Shown here piece by piece: positions 44,564 through 56,821 of a stretch of DNA of 64,000 bases. The DNA lies in the NCBI GenBank assembly GCA_035610365.1, contig CM069432.1, positions 236,248,104 to 236,312,103 on the forward strand, in the 5' to 3' direction. The notes beneath the pieces are model-generated. The model saw nothing but the letters and a program-made list of their open reading frames with translations, made no database searches and was not told the DNA's origin. The translations under genes were made by a program, and so were the position numbers. Position 1 is the first letter of the stretch; each line of letters begins with the position of its first letter. Source of the DNA: Aquatica leii. Lineage: Eukaryota > Arthropoda > Insecta > Coleoptera > Lampyridae.

Positions 44564-46566
44564 CCCTAGTAGCACTAAATATTTCATAAATATCTAAGAA
44601 ATATTTATTTATTTGTTAAATATTTGAGATGTTAAAAAAATATTTAAAAAACATTTGTAAAGAAATATTTGAAATTAAGCATGGGTAAATGTTAATTAAA
44701 TATTTGGAACAAAATATTTTATATGATATATACATAAATTATTTATAGAAAACATTTCCTGTATTGTAGGCATACTTATAAATATATATGTAGCAAATTG
44801 CTGTTGGTATGATACTTACACACGTACAATCAATCGATTTTTTGAAGAAATAGATTTTATTGTAATTTTGTATTGATACTTTGCCAGCCAATTAGGTCTT
44901 ACTTGTTACTTGCTACAAAGAATATTTAAATGAACATTTTGTATACCATGAGTAGGTACTTATAATTTTTTTTAAGTTGACAATGTTGATGATGATACCA
45001 GCGCATGCGTGTATCTTTGATGCGTGTACGTATTTGTAATTCAACGAATTTGCGCCAAATAGTCTTTTCTTTTTTGGTTAAATCTGGTTAAATCTAGGAA
45101 ACACTAGGAAATGCTCGTTGATGCTCGTAGCACAAAGAAGATCCGAATAGAACCTGATAAGTGCCATTTGCCTTTAAAATATAGTAACCTCGATTACAGT
45201 TCAGTTAGGTAAGTGTTTATAATTATAAGACATAACCTATATGCTTAACATTTATACTTGGCTATTAAATTTTAATTAGTTAATATTTAACAGTAGATGC
45301 ATTTGTATAACTTCTTAATTTCTAGAACTAATTGAAAATTATTAAGTCAAAATGTCTTGTAATTCGAAGTATTCAAAATACCGATATATAAAAAAAAGTA
45401 TGACTGCTTTTGTATCATACGGAAATGCTCAGAATCTAAATGCCAAACCACCAACTGAAGCTCACTTTTCACAGTCTGTACCAGATAATTACAAACACAT
45501 TTCTAAAGTTGAACGAAAGTTACTGCAATAATTCAGATACAAGTCAACCTCATATTCCACAAAATTCTAAGACAGAAATGGACCTGAGCATGATGGAAAT
45601 CCTTCAGACGGCTCACTAACAGGTGATTATTTATTACATTTATACGGTTTACAAGTCATTTCTTTTTAGTATTAAGACAAGTTACGGAACTAAAATTTGA
45701 AGTAAATAAAATGCCACTTCAGATAAATAGGATTGAAAAATTGCTAAGCAGCTTTATGACAGAGAACGTGCTTGGCGAAGGTGATAACGATGGCGACTTT
45801 TTAAACAACATTCTTCTTGGTAGCGTAGACGCAATCAATAGTTTCGATTCCGAAATAAAATCAGATAAAAGAAAATTTAAGAAATTGTTGAGTTCGTTTA
45901 ACTATTTCTTCGGTTTATAACTTTCTGTATTGCAGGCTCATTTGTTATATTTATTAGGAGGAGATACCACTCAAAAAATTGTATATTCTCATATGAATAA
46001 ATTAATCACAAATGAGGCAGGTGTATTATACTATGGCCAAGGAAAGAAAAAGAAATAGCCTTTTATGAACTTAACTTTGTATAATGTAATTTTAGGTAAG
46101 TGCATACTTTATTACAATTCTTATTTCTGGCAATAAGTTGCTTTATTTTCTTATGCTTATTATAAAATAAATTCATCTATATTTCAGTTGCGACTAGAAA
46201 ATGGTTGCCTACAGCTACGGAAGTGGATATAAAAAATCAGTTGCACTTTTCTTGGCCACATCAAAGTCACGCATAAAACCATTTGGAACTGAAAACCACG
46301 GTGACATTCAGTAGTCACATATAAAAAATTTTATTTCGAAATAATAAATATTTTGTTAATAATAAAAATAAATATTTTTGAAATGAGCTCTATCAAATAT
46401 TTATTAAATATGGAACTTCAAACATAATCTCAATATTTTCTAAATATTTAAAAATATTTAGAAATCATTTTCTAAAACATTTGTATGACATTAAAAAGAG
46501 TGGCGCTAAAGATATTTCCTAAATGTTTTTATTCAAATATTTGTAGAATATTTGGTGCTACTAGGG
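44564..46566 (+). mobile_element. DNA element with inverted ends carrying a DUF4806-like gene
   Basis: The 2,003-bp element starts CCCTAGTAGCACTAAATATT and ends with its imperfect complement (46547-46566). Both subterminal regions, about 200 bp each, are dense in AAATATTT. No target duplication could be defined and no transposase was recognised. The cargo is the spliced gene at about 45352-46320. Superfamily unknown. Confidence 0.6.
45352..46320 (+). pseudogene. DUF4806-like protein gene with small introns
   Basis: Coding-like pieces are separated by short introns with good borders: 45623-45669 (GT...TTTTTAG), one ending in TTGCAG at about 45935, and 46096-46187 (GTAAGT...TTTCAG). An upstream leader exon may end at the GTAAGT near 45210. 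The exon after 45936 reads 'LLYLLGGDTTQKIVYSHMNK' and then 'LITNEAG', resembling the DUF4806 core. An internal stop around 45528 and one near 46056 suggest decay. Function of DUF4806 is unknown. Confidence 0.5.
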
Positions 46567-46842
46567 ATTTCTTAACCGATTCAATTTAGGTTTTCTGCAA
46601 CGAATTTCTTATTTAAATACCTAAAAATATTTTCTATAATTTAGTTTAAAATGAATAATTATAGATAATTTTATTTATGCTTTTCCTATTTTCATTTTAT
46701 TTATTAATTATTGCCAACATGATTTGACCGAAATGGTCATCATAAGCCCTCTAAAAGTATAACCAGTTCAGTTTCGTATAAAATATTACCTCCCGTCTTT
46801 GAATTTTGTTGGTTTCGACACCTTACCGTATTGATTGAATTG
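46567..46842. other. Spacer before the satellite
   Basis: AT-rich, no gene seen. Confidence 0.4.
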
Positions 46843-49800
46843 AATTTTCTTTAGGTTAAGTGACTAAAATCTACAATTTTTTACCAATCTTTACCAAATT
46901 TCAAAATTGTAGTTCCGGAGACAAGAGAAACCGATTAGTGTTAACTGTGTTTTCTTATCTCTACTAGGTCGTTTTTTACGCATCTCGCACTTTTGACAAT
47001 TTATTTGTATATTGAATGCAAGGTTGATAAGCCTAAAACGGATTACGACATCAAAATCTTATTTATACCTGCGGACTGTCTAAACATTTAGCAACGCATT
47101 TGAGTGTTTTTGTACAATTCCTATTAAAATTGTGAGCACGATTACACTTTAACCGTCGTTCAGTGTAATCTCGGCAAGCGAAAGAAGAAACTTTGACTTT
47201 GCGGGTTTGTATTTAGATAAACCACAGTCAAAAATGACAAAGTGGCACACACTAAGATGCACCGTTTTGTTCTCTATCGTTCCTGGTAATTTCGATTTTT
47301 TCCAAATTGTAATAATAAACTTATTTAGCTTCTCGTAAGATACTACGTATACTAGATTATAAAATTCAAAATTCTTTACGTAAAGTGACTAAAATCTACA
47401 ATTTTGACAAATCTTTACCAAATTCGAATATTGTAGTTCCGGAGACAAGAGAAACCGATTAGTGTTAACTGTGTTTTCTTATCTCTACTAGGTCGGTTTT
47501 TACGCATCTCGCACTTTTGACAATTTATTTGTATATTGAATGCAAGGTTGATAAGCCTAAAACGGATTACGACATCAAAATCTTATTTATACCTGCGGAC
47601 TGTCTAACCATTTAGCAACGCATTTGAGTGTTTTTGTACAATTCCTATTAAAATTGTGAGCACGATTACACTTTAACCGTCGTTCAGTGTAATCTCGGCA
47701 AGCGAAAGAAGAAACTTTGACTTTGCGGGTTTGTATTTAGATAAACCACAGTCAAAAATGACAAAGTGGCACACACTAAGATGCACCGTTTTGTTCTCTA
47801 TCGTTCCTGGTAATTTCGATTTTTTCCAAATTGTAATAATAAACTTATTTAGCTTCTCGTAAGATACTACGTATACTAGATTATAAAATTCAAAATTCTT
47901 TACGTAAAGTGACTAAAATCTACAATTTTTGACAAATCTTTACCAAATTTGAATATTGTAGTTCCGCAGACAAGAGAAACCGATTAGTGTTAACTGTGTT
48001 TTCTTATCTCTACTAGGTCGTTTTTTACGCATCTCGCACTTTTGACAATTTATTTGTATATTGAATGCAATGTTGATAAGCCTAAAACGGATTACGACAT
48101 CAAAATCTTATTTATACCTGCGGACTGTCTAACCATTTAGCAACGCATTTGAGTGTTTTTGTACAATTCCTATTAAAATTGTGAGCACGATTACACTTTA
48201 ACCGTCGTTCAGTGTAATCTCGGGAAGCGAAAGAAGAAACTTTGACTTTGCGGGTTTGTATTTAGATAAACCACAGTCAAAAATGACAAAGTGGCACACA
48301 GTAAGATGCACCGTTTTGTTCTCTATCGTTCCTGGTAATTTCGATTTTTTCCAAATTGTAATAATAAACTTATTTAGCTTCTCGTAAGATACTACGTATA
48401 CTAGATTATAAAATTCAAAATTCTTTACGTAAAGTGACTAAAATCTACAATTTTTGACAAATCTTTACCAAATTTGAATATTGTAGTTCCGCAGACAAGA
48501 GAAACCGATTAGTGTTAACTGTGTTTTCTTATCTCTACTAGGTCGTTTTTTACGCATCTCGCACTTTTGACAATTTATTTGTATATTGAATGCAATGTTG
48601 ATAAGCCTAAAACGGATTACGACATCAAAATCTTATTTATACCTGCGGACTGTCTAACCATTTAGCAACGCATTTGAGTGTTTTTGTACAATTCCTATTA
48701 AAATTGTGAGCACGATTACACTTTAACCGTCGTTCAGTGTAATCTCGGGAAGCGAAAGAAGAAACTTTGACTTTGCGGGTTTGTATTTAGATAAACCACA
48801 GTCAAAAATGACAAAGTGGCACACAGTAAGATGCACCGTTTTGTTCTCTATCGTTCCTGGTAATTTCGATTTTTTCCAAATTGTAATAATAAACTTATTT
48901 AGCTTCTCGTAAGATACTACGTATACTAGATTATAAAATTCAAAATTCTTTACGTAAAGTGACTAAAATCTACAATTTTTGACAAATCTTTACCAAATTT
49001 GAATATTGTAGTTCCGCAGACAAGAGAAACCGATTAGTGTTAACTGTGTTTTCTTATCTCTACTAGGTCGTTTTTTACGCATCTCGCACTTTTGACAATT
49101 TATTTGTATATTGAATGCAATGTTGATAAGCCTAAAACGGATTACGACATCAAAATCTTATTTATACCTGCGGACTGTCTAACCATTTAGCAACGCATTT
49201 GAGTGTTTTTGTACAATTCCTATTAAAATTGTGAGCACGATTACACTTTAACCGTCGTTCAGTGTAATCTCGGCAAGCGAAAGAAGAAACTTTGACTTTG
49301 CGGGTTTGTATTTAGATAAACCACAGTCAAAAATGACAAAGTGGCACACAGTAAGATGCACCGTTTTGTTCTCTATCGTTCCTGGTAATTTCGATTTTTT
49401 CCAAATTGTAATAATAAACTTATTTAGCTTCTCGTAAGATACTACGTATACTAGATTATAAAATTCAAAATTCTTTACGTAAAGTGACTAAAATCTACAA
49501 TTTTTGACAAATCTTTACCAAATTTGAATATTGTAGTTCCGGAGACAAGAGAAACCGATTAGTGTTAACTGTGTTTTCTTATCTCTACTATGTCGTTTTT
49601 TACGCATCTCGCACTTTTGACAATTTATTTGTGTATTGAATGCAATGTTGTTAAGCCTAAAACGGATTACGACATCAAAATCTTATTTATACCTGCGGAC
49701 TGTCTAACCATTTAGCAACGCATTTGAGTGTTTTTGTACAATTCCTATTAAAATTGTGAGCACGATTACACTTTAACCGTCGTTCAGTGTAATCTCGGCA

Positions 49801-52800
49801 AGCGAAAGAAGAAACTTTGACTTTGCGGGTTTGTATTTAGATAAACCACAGTCAAAAATGACAAAGTGGCACACACTAAGATGCACCGTTTTGTTCTCTA
49901 TCGTTCCTGGTAATTTCGATTTTTTCCAAATTGTAATAATAAACTTATTTAGCTTCTCGTAAGATACTACGTATACTAGATTATAAAATTCAAAATTCTT
50001 TACGTAAAGTGACTAAAATCTACAATTTTTGACAAATCTTTACCAAATTCGAATATTGTAGTTCCGGAGACAAGAGAAACCGATTAGTGTTAACTGTGTT
50101 TTCTTATCTCTACTAGGTCGTTTTTTACGCATCTCGCACTTTTGACAATTTATTTGTATATTGAATCCAAGGTTGATAAGCCTAAAACGGATTACGACAT
50201 CAAAATCTTATTTATACCTGCGGACTGTCTAACCATTTAGCAACGCATTTGAGTGTTTTTGTACAATTCCTATTAAAATTGTGAGCACGATTACACTTTA
50301 ACCGTCGTTCAGTGTAATCTCGGCAAGCGAAAGAAGAAACTTTGACTTTGCGGGTTTGTATTTAGATAAACCACAGTCAAAAATGACAAAGTGGCACACA
50401 GTAAGATGCACCGTTTTGTTCTCTATCGTTCCTGGTAATTTCGATTTTTTCCAAATTGTAATAATAAACTTATTTAGCTTCTCGTAAGATACTACGTATA
50501 CTAGATTATAAAATTCAAAATTCTTTACGTAAAGTGACTAAAATCTACAATTTTTGACAAATCTTTACCAAATTTGAATATTGTAGTTCCGGAGACAAGA
50601 GAAACCGATTAGTGTTAACTGTGTTTTCTTATCTCTACTATGTCGTTTTTTACGCATCTCGCACTTTTGACAATTTATTTGTGTATTGAATGCAATGTTG
50701 TTAAGCCTAAAACGGATTACGACATCAAAATCTTATTTATACCTGCGGACTGTCTAACCATTTAGCAACGCATTTGAGTGTTTTTGTACAATTCCTATTA
50801 AAATTGTGAGCACGATTACACTTTAACCGTCGTTCAGTGTAATCTCGGCAAGCGAAAGAAGAAACTTTGACTTTGCGGGTTTGTATTTAGATAAACCACA
50901 GTCAAAAATGACAAAGTGGCACACACTAAGATGCACCGTTTTGTTCTCTATCGTTCCTGGTAATTTCGATTTTTTCCAAATTGTAATAATAAACTTATTT
51001 AGCTTCTCGTAAGATACTACGTATACTAGATTATAAAATTCAAAATTCTTTACGTAAAGTGACTAAAATCTACAATTTTTGACAAATCTTTACCAAATTT
51101 GAATATTGTAGTTCCGGAGACAAGAGAAACCGATTAGTGTTAACTGTGTTTTCTTATCTCTACTATGTCGTTTTTTACGCATCTCGCACTTTTGACAATT
51201 TATTTGTATATTGAATGCAATGTTGATAAGCCTAAAACGGATTACGACATCAAAATCTTATTTATACCTGCGGACTGTCTAACCATTTAGCAACGCATTT
51301 GAGTGTTTTTGTACAATTCCTATTAAAATTGTGAGCACGATTACACTTTAACCGTCGTTCAGTGTAATCTCGGCAAGCGAAAGAAGAAACTTTGACTTTG
51401 CGGGTTTGTATTTAGATAAACCACAGTCAAAAATGACAAAGTGGCACACAGTAAGATGCACCGTTTTGTTCTCTATCGTTCCTGGTAATTTCGATTTTTT
51501 CCAAATTGTAATAATAAACTTATTTAGCTTCTCGTAAGATACTACGTATACTAGATTATAAAATTCAAAATTCTTTACGTAAAGTGACTAAAATCTACAA
51601 TTTTTGACAAATCTTTACCAAATTCGAATATTGTAGTTCCGGAGACAAGAGAAACCGATTAGTGTTAACTGTGTTTTCTTATCTCTACTATGTCGTGTTT
51701 TACGCATCTCGCACTTTTGGCAATTTATTTGTATATTGAATGCAATGTTGATAAGCCTAAAACGGATTACGACATCAAAATCTTAATTATACCTGCGGAC
51801 TGTCTAACCATTTAGCAACGCATTTGAGTGTTTTGTACAATTCCTATTAAAATTGTGAGCACGATTACACTTTAACCGTCGTTCAGTGTAATCTCGGCAA
51901 GCGAAAAGAAGAAACTTTGACTTTGCGGGTTTGTATTTAGATAAACCACAGTCAAAAATGACAAAGTGGCACACAGTAAGATGCACCGTTTTGTTCTCTA
52001 TCGTTCCTGGTAATTTCGATTTTTTCCAAATTGTAATAATAAACTTATTTAGCTTCTCGTAAGATACTACGTATACTAGATTATAAAATTCAAAATTCTT
52101 TACGTAAAGTGACTAAAATCTACAATTTTTGACAAATCTTTACCAAATTTGAATATTGTAGTTCCGGAGACAAGAGAAACCGATTAGTGTTAACTGTGTT
52201 TTCTTATCTCTACTATGTCGTTTTTACGCATCTCGCACTTTTGACAATTTATTTGTGTATTGAATGCAATGTTGTTAAGCCTAAAACGGATTACGACATC
52301 AAAATCTTATTTATACCTGCGGACTGTCTAACCATTTAGCAACGCATTTGAGTGTTTTTGTACAATTCCTATTAAAATTGTGAGCACGATTACACTTTAA
52401 CCGTCGTTCAGTGTAATCTCGGCAAGCGAAAGAAGAAACTTTGACTTTGCGGGTTTGTATTTAGATAAACCACAGTCAAAAATGACAAAGTGGCACACAC
52501 TAAGATGCACCGTTTTGTTCTCTATCGTTCCTGGTAATTTCGATTTTTTCCAAATTGTAATAATAAACTTATTTAGCTTCTCGTAAGATACTACGTATAC
52601 TAGATTATAAAATTCAAAATTCTTTACGTAAAGTGACTAAAATCTACAATTTTTGACAAATCTTTACCAAATTTGAATATTGTAGTTCCGGAGACAAGAG
52701 AAACCGATTAGTGTTAACTGTGTTTTCTTATCTCTACTATGTCGTTTTTTACGCATCTCGCACTTTTGACAATTTATTTGTATATTGAATGCAATGTTGA

Positions 52801-53572
52801 TAAGCCTAAAACGGATTACGACATCAAAATCTTATTTATACCTGCGGACTGTCTAACCATTTAGCAACGCATTTGAGTGTTTTGTACAATTCCTATTAAA
52901 ATTGTGAGCACGATTACACTTTAACCGTCGTTCAGTGTAATCTCGGCAAGCGAAAGAAGAAACTTTGACTTTGCGGGTTTGTATTTAGATAAACCACAGT
53001 CAAAAATGACAAAGTGGCACACAGTAAGATGCACCGTTTTGTTCTCTATCGTTCCTGGTAATTTCGATTTTTTCCAAATTGTAATAATAAACTTATTTAG
53101 CTTCTCGTAAGATACTACGTATACTAGATTATAAAATTCAAAATTCTTTACGTAAAGTGACTAAAATCTACAATTTTTGACAAATCTTTACCAAATTCGA
53201 ATATTGTAGTTCCGGAGACAAGAGAAACCGATTAGTGTTAACTGTGTTTTCTTATCTCTACTATGTCGTTTTTTACGCATCTCGCACTTTTGACAATTTA
53301 TTTGTATATTGAATGCAATGTTGATAAGCCTAAAACGGATTACGACATCAAAATCTTATTTATACCTGCGGACTGTCTAACCATTTAGCAACGCATTTGA
53401 GTGTTTTTGTACAATTCCTATTAAAATTGTGAGCACGATTACACTTTAACCGTCGTTCAGTGTAATCTCGGCAAGCGAAAGAAGAAACTTTGACTTTGCG
53501 GGTTTGTATTTAGATAAACCACAGTCAAAAATGACAAAGTGGCACACAGTAAGATGCACCGTTTTGTTCTCT
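46843..53572. repeat. Satellite array, about 12.8 units of 525 bp
   Basis: Using GTGACTAAAATCTACA as marker, units start at 46860, 47385, 47909, 48434, 48959, 49484, 50009, 50534, 51059, 51584, 52109, 52633 and 53157; spacing is 524-525 bp. The last unit stops after about 415 bp. Units are nearly identical, differing at a handful of diagnostic sites. No coding potential: a 60-codon minus frame at 51804-51986 arises from a single-base indel in one unit. Each unit has a hairpin with 9-bp stem (47140-47148 with 47162-47170). Confidence 0.97.
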
Positions 53573-54480
53573 TCTAAAAAATCTTGTACCAAAATGGCTT
53601 AATACGTTTTTGAATTCGATTTCTGAAACTGACAGAATTCTTTCAAAGTATTTGTCATTACTGTATATATAGAAAAATGCTTATATATTTTACTACAATA
53701 CTATCAATATCAAGTATTGGCATCTTATCAACCACATGTTGTACACATTTTCATGGCCAACTTTACTTGTTAATTTATTGTAAACATTCATTTTTCCTTT
53801 GCGTTTTACACCCCCAAAATTTTTTGTGTTATCTGCACAAATACAAATAACTTTTTAGTAAGATTGTAATTTTCAAGGGTTCTGAAAACGTATTCTGTTA
53901 AAAGATCCGATGTTTCGCCAGGTTGAAATTCTAATAACTTCACATGGACTTGGTTATCAAAAAGTACCTAACAATAATAGGAACTAATTTTTGATTAAAT
54001 CTATTTGAAGCTTCTATAGTGACAGTAATAAAATTTACAGATTGTAAATTTTGAGAAACTTCAGTAAATACATGGGGAGCAATTACATTAGTTATGATTG
54101 CTTCAGTCTTTGTTTTTGCACTGGAAAACTTTGGGTCATAGAAAGAAGAGATTAACTTTGAAGTGCAAGTAGACAAATTAAAACTAAAATTATGTTGCGC
54201 TGTGTGATAAGCAAATGTGGTCTCTTTGGCTGCGCAATTCAAATCGTTGCTGCTTGGTTCGGTCATTTTAAAAAATGTAGTAACAGCTTGACTGATCGTC
54301 GATGCACACTTAGCTTTTTTATGTTTCTGAGTATTTACATGTTGCGCAATGTCACGGCGACTACCTTGTGCAATCGAAAATTCTGAATTGCAAATAGTAC
54401 ACTGTACGGACTCTTCTCAGCACCCTTCTTTTATAACTATTTTTGTTCAAAATTTTCTAATAGGCTAATTCACTACACGT
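53573..54480 (-). pseudogene. hAT D transposase remnant with BED-type zinc finger
   Basis: The minus strand reads a BED-like finger ('CTICNSEFSIAQGSRRDIAQ', then a His pair in 'HVNTQKH', about 54340-54400). 'FAYHTAQHNFSFNLSTCTSK' and 'AIITNVIAPHVF' follow at 53940-54266. Decayed sequence down to 53573 corresponds to 'NFGGV'-type and 'SKTRW'-type motifs of this hAT group. The satellite begins exactly inside this reading. Confidence 0.75.
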
Positions 54481-55561
54481 CGTCAAATGAACTTAAATGA
54501 TAATAAACCAATGGGATACCTTACAACCTTACCACAAATCAAAGTGAACTGCGTTTTGAGTTTTGACATCGGAATTGGGAAGATGCACATACGCAGAATT
54601 ACAAGCGCAACATGAATTCGGCTACTTCGGGATGATTCGGAAATGTGCACAATAGAGTTGACATTGCAGTTGAAATCTTTCAAGAAAATAACATAGAACT
54701 ATTAAAAAACAGACGCATTAAAAAAACGGACCGGACATATGAATATAGTTTAAATAACGTACAGTCCGTTATAAGAATGGACGTATGGCACACTATATCT
54801 TTAGTAAATTAACATTTAATAATGCACTGATAATAGCAACTAATCGTAATTGTTTCCTGATTACGCTTATAGGAACATTGCCTTTCATTTTATCACTACA
54901 AAAATCGACACATCTTTGCTGCGCACTTGTTTCTCTGAAGGATATTTACAATTTGGAAATAATTAAATTACATATCTACCTTGTGATTAGATATATATTG
55001 TTATATCGGAACAAAGCGCTGAAATGAAATAATTTCAAAAATATATAGTATTGCTGTTCATCTGGTTTCATCGATGTTTGTTTTTGCATTTTTTTAGGTT
55101 TTTTGATTTTCTGAGTTTTTCTAATTTCTCTTTTTTTGAGATTGTTCACTTCGATATTCTGTAATTTTATAACTATGACTTTTACTTTGTCATTAAATAG
55201 TTATTTTATTAGGAGTAGATGCATAAACAGGGGTAATATGTTAACTAAAGTTCAAACAAAACTGAAAGAAATCCATAATTTATACTTACGTTATCGAGTT
55301 CTACATACTGTTTATGTTATCGCGCGTTTAATTTGATCTATTGTATTAATTTTTTCTATTAATTATTTTATCTCAATTATTTTTCTAAAGAAATTAACAA
55401 ATCAGACAAAATCAATAATTTAGTTCTTTTTGGGACGGATACATTCTACACCTTCCAGATATGCCTAGATTAACTTTTACCTTACTGGTTCTGAAGTAAC
55501 TGTTAACATGTACATATGTACTACAGACATTTAAATGAATGTATACTGTTTTTTTTTGACA
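54481..55561. other. AT-rich DNA with probable hAT D 5' flank
   Basis: An inverted pair ACGGAC/GTCCGT (about 54724-54770) may be part of a hAT terminus. No gene otherwise. Confidence 0.3.
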
Positions 55562-55569
55562 GAACAGTG

Positions 55570-56813
55570 TAGAGTCGGCAGGTTTTGGATTTGTCAGTAA
55601 GTGCCAAAACAGTTATTTATGTATTTATCCATAATTATCAATAAAGGTAACAGTTTGTTGTCAATAACGCACGTTAAATGTATGATGTTCATTTTTTTAT
55701 CAGTTGAAATAAATGGAAGCAACACTTTATAGTTATCCTTGAAGAATTTGAAAGACTTTATGCAAACACACCACCTTGTTGGGCAAAACGGTGTTAATCC
55801 TTTTGGGTGAACTGGGGTATCAAATTCATTCACTACTCTGTCTTTTTGGAATTTTTCAAAGCAAACCAAACATTCAGGAGATTTTCTCTTTTATGTAATC
55901 AACTCTCTGATATTAAGCAATTTTGTACAAGTTTCTAAAGAGTACTGTGGCGGTCGAAGATGTATTATAGAAACTGAGAAAATATTCTTTCCACTCTGGA
56001 GCCACTGGAGTTATTAGAATGCTGAATGAAATCTGCTTAGAATTACTACAATCTGTGGTTTCATTTATTATTGAAAAAAAAGGATTGGTGCTGCATTTCT
56101 TCAAAAATTTCATTTAGAACAAAGAATGTCATGTCCAAACTTCATTGGCTACTTCCTTTGAAAGTCATTTAAAAACCTTTTTGTTTTTCGTCTATTTTTG
56201 AGTGCTGGATTACCATTTGCTTGAAGGTTTAAAAACCTTGGAATCTTCTTCTTCATGGTCACAAATTGCCAAGTAAAGAAATTATGCACGGTAGAGCTTT
56301 ACGTGTTTCTTGTGTTTCTTTAGTTTTTTTTTTGTATTCAAACTTGCAAAAACATTTGTACCTTTCTTTACTACCGCTAGTAACTGCACTGAATTTATAT
56401 GCAATTGTGAACTTTAGACCAGTTGTCGGAACCATTTTTGCACAATTAATCGAATCCTTTTTTTTAATCTGTGAAGTAAGCTAACGTAGACTTTTAATTT
56501 CAGAAGTAGTTTTGCGTGTCATACACAATCCATTTGAATTTTCGTTACATAAACGAACGTACTTTCTTTTTCTACTAGAAAGGGCCGTCGAGCGAATCAG
56601 TTCTTATAAGAATGGACAATGTGTCTGACGTATCTACCTCTATTTACTTGACGCAAGCAAGCGAATCTTCTCAATCCGTCTCTAGTAAACACACAAGGAG
56701 GACTTAAACTAATTGATTCTTCTGATATAATGTTATATAAATTTGAGTCTACTCATTTAGGTAACTACTATGGGTGCTTTGACTTTAATGCAACCATGTA
56801 CTTGCCACCCCTG
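55570..56813 (-). mobile_element. hAT transposon E with 8-bp target duplication
   Basis: GAACAGTG occurs at 55562-55569 and 56814-56821. The right end reads CAGGGGTGGCAAGT on the minus strand, and the left end TAGAGTCGGCAGGT is its decayed partner. An 8-bp duplication and CAGGG termini are diagnostic of hAT. The 1.24-kb body keeps only central transposase pieces on the minus strand: 'FFSIINETTDCSNSKQISFS' (55913-56113) and 'LTPFCPTRWCVCIKSFKFFK' (55594-55869). It is internally deleted and inactive. Confidence 0.85.
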
Positions 56814-56821
56814 GAACAGTG

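Noticed and set aside
51804-51986. 60-codon minus frame in the satellite
   Set aside because: It exists only in one unit with single-base indels; the other units have stops there.
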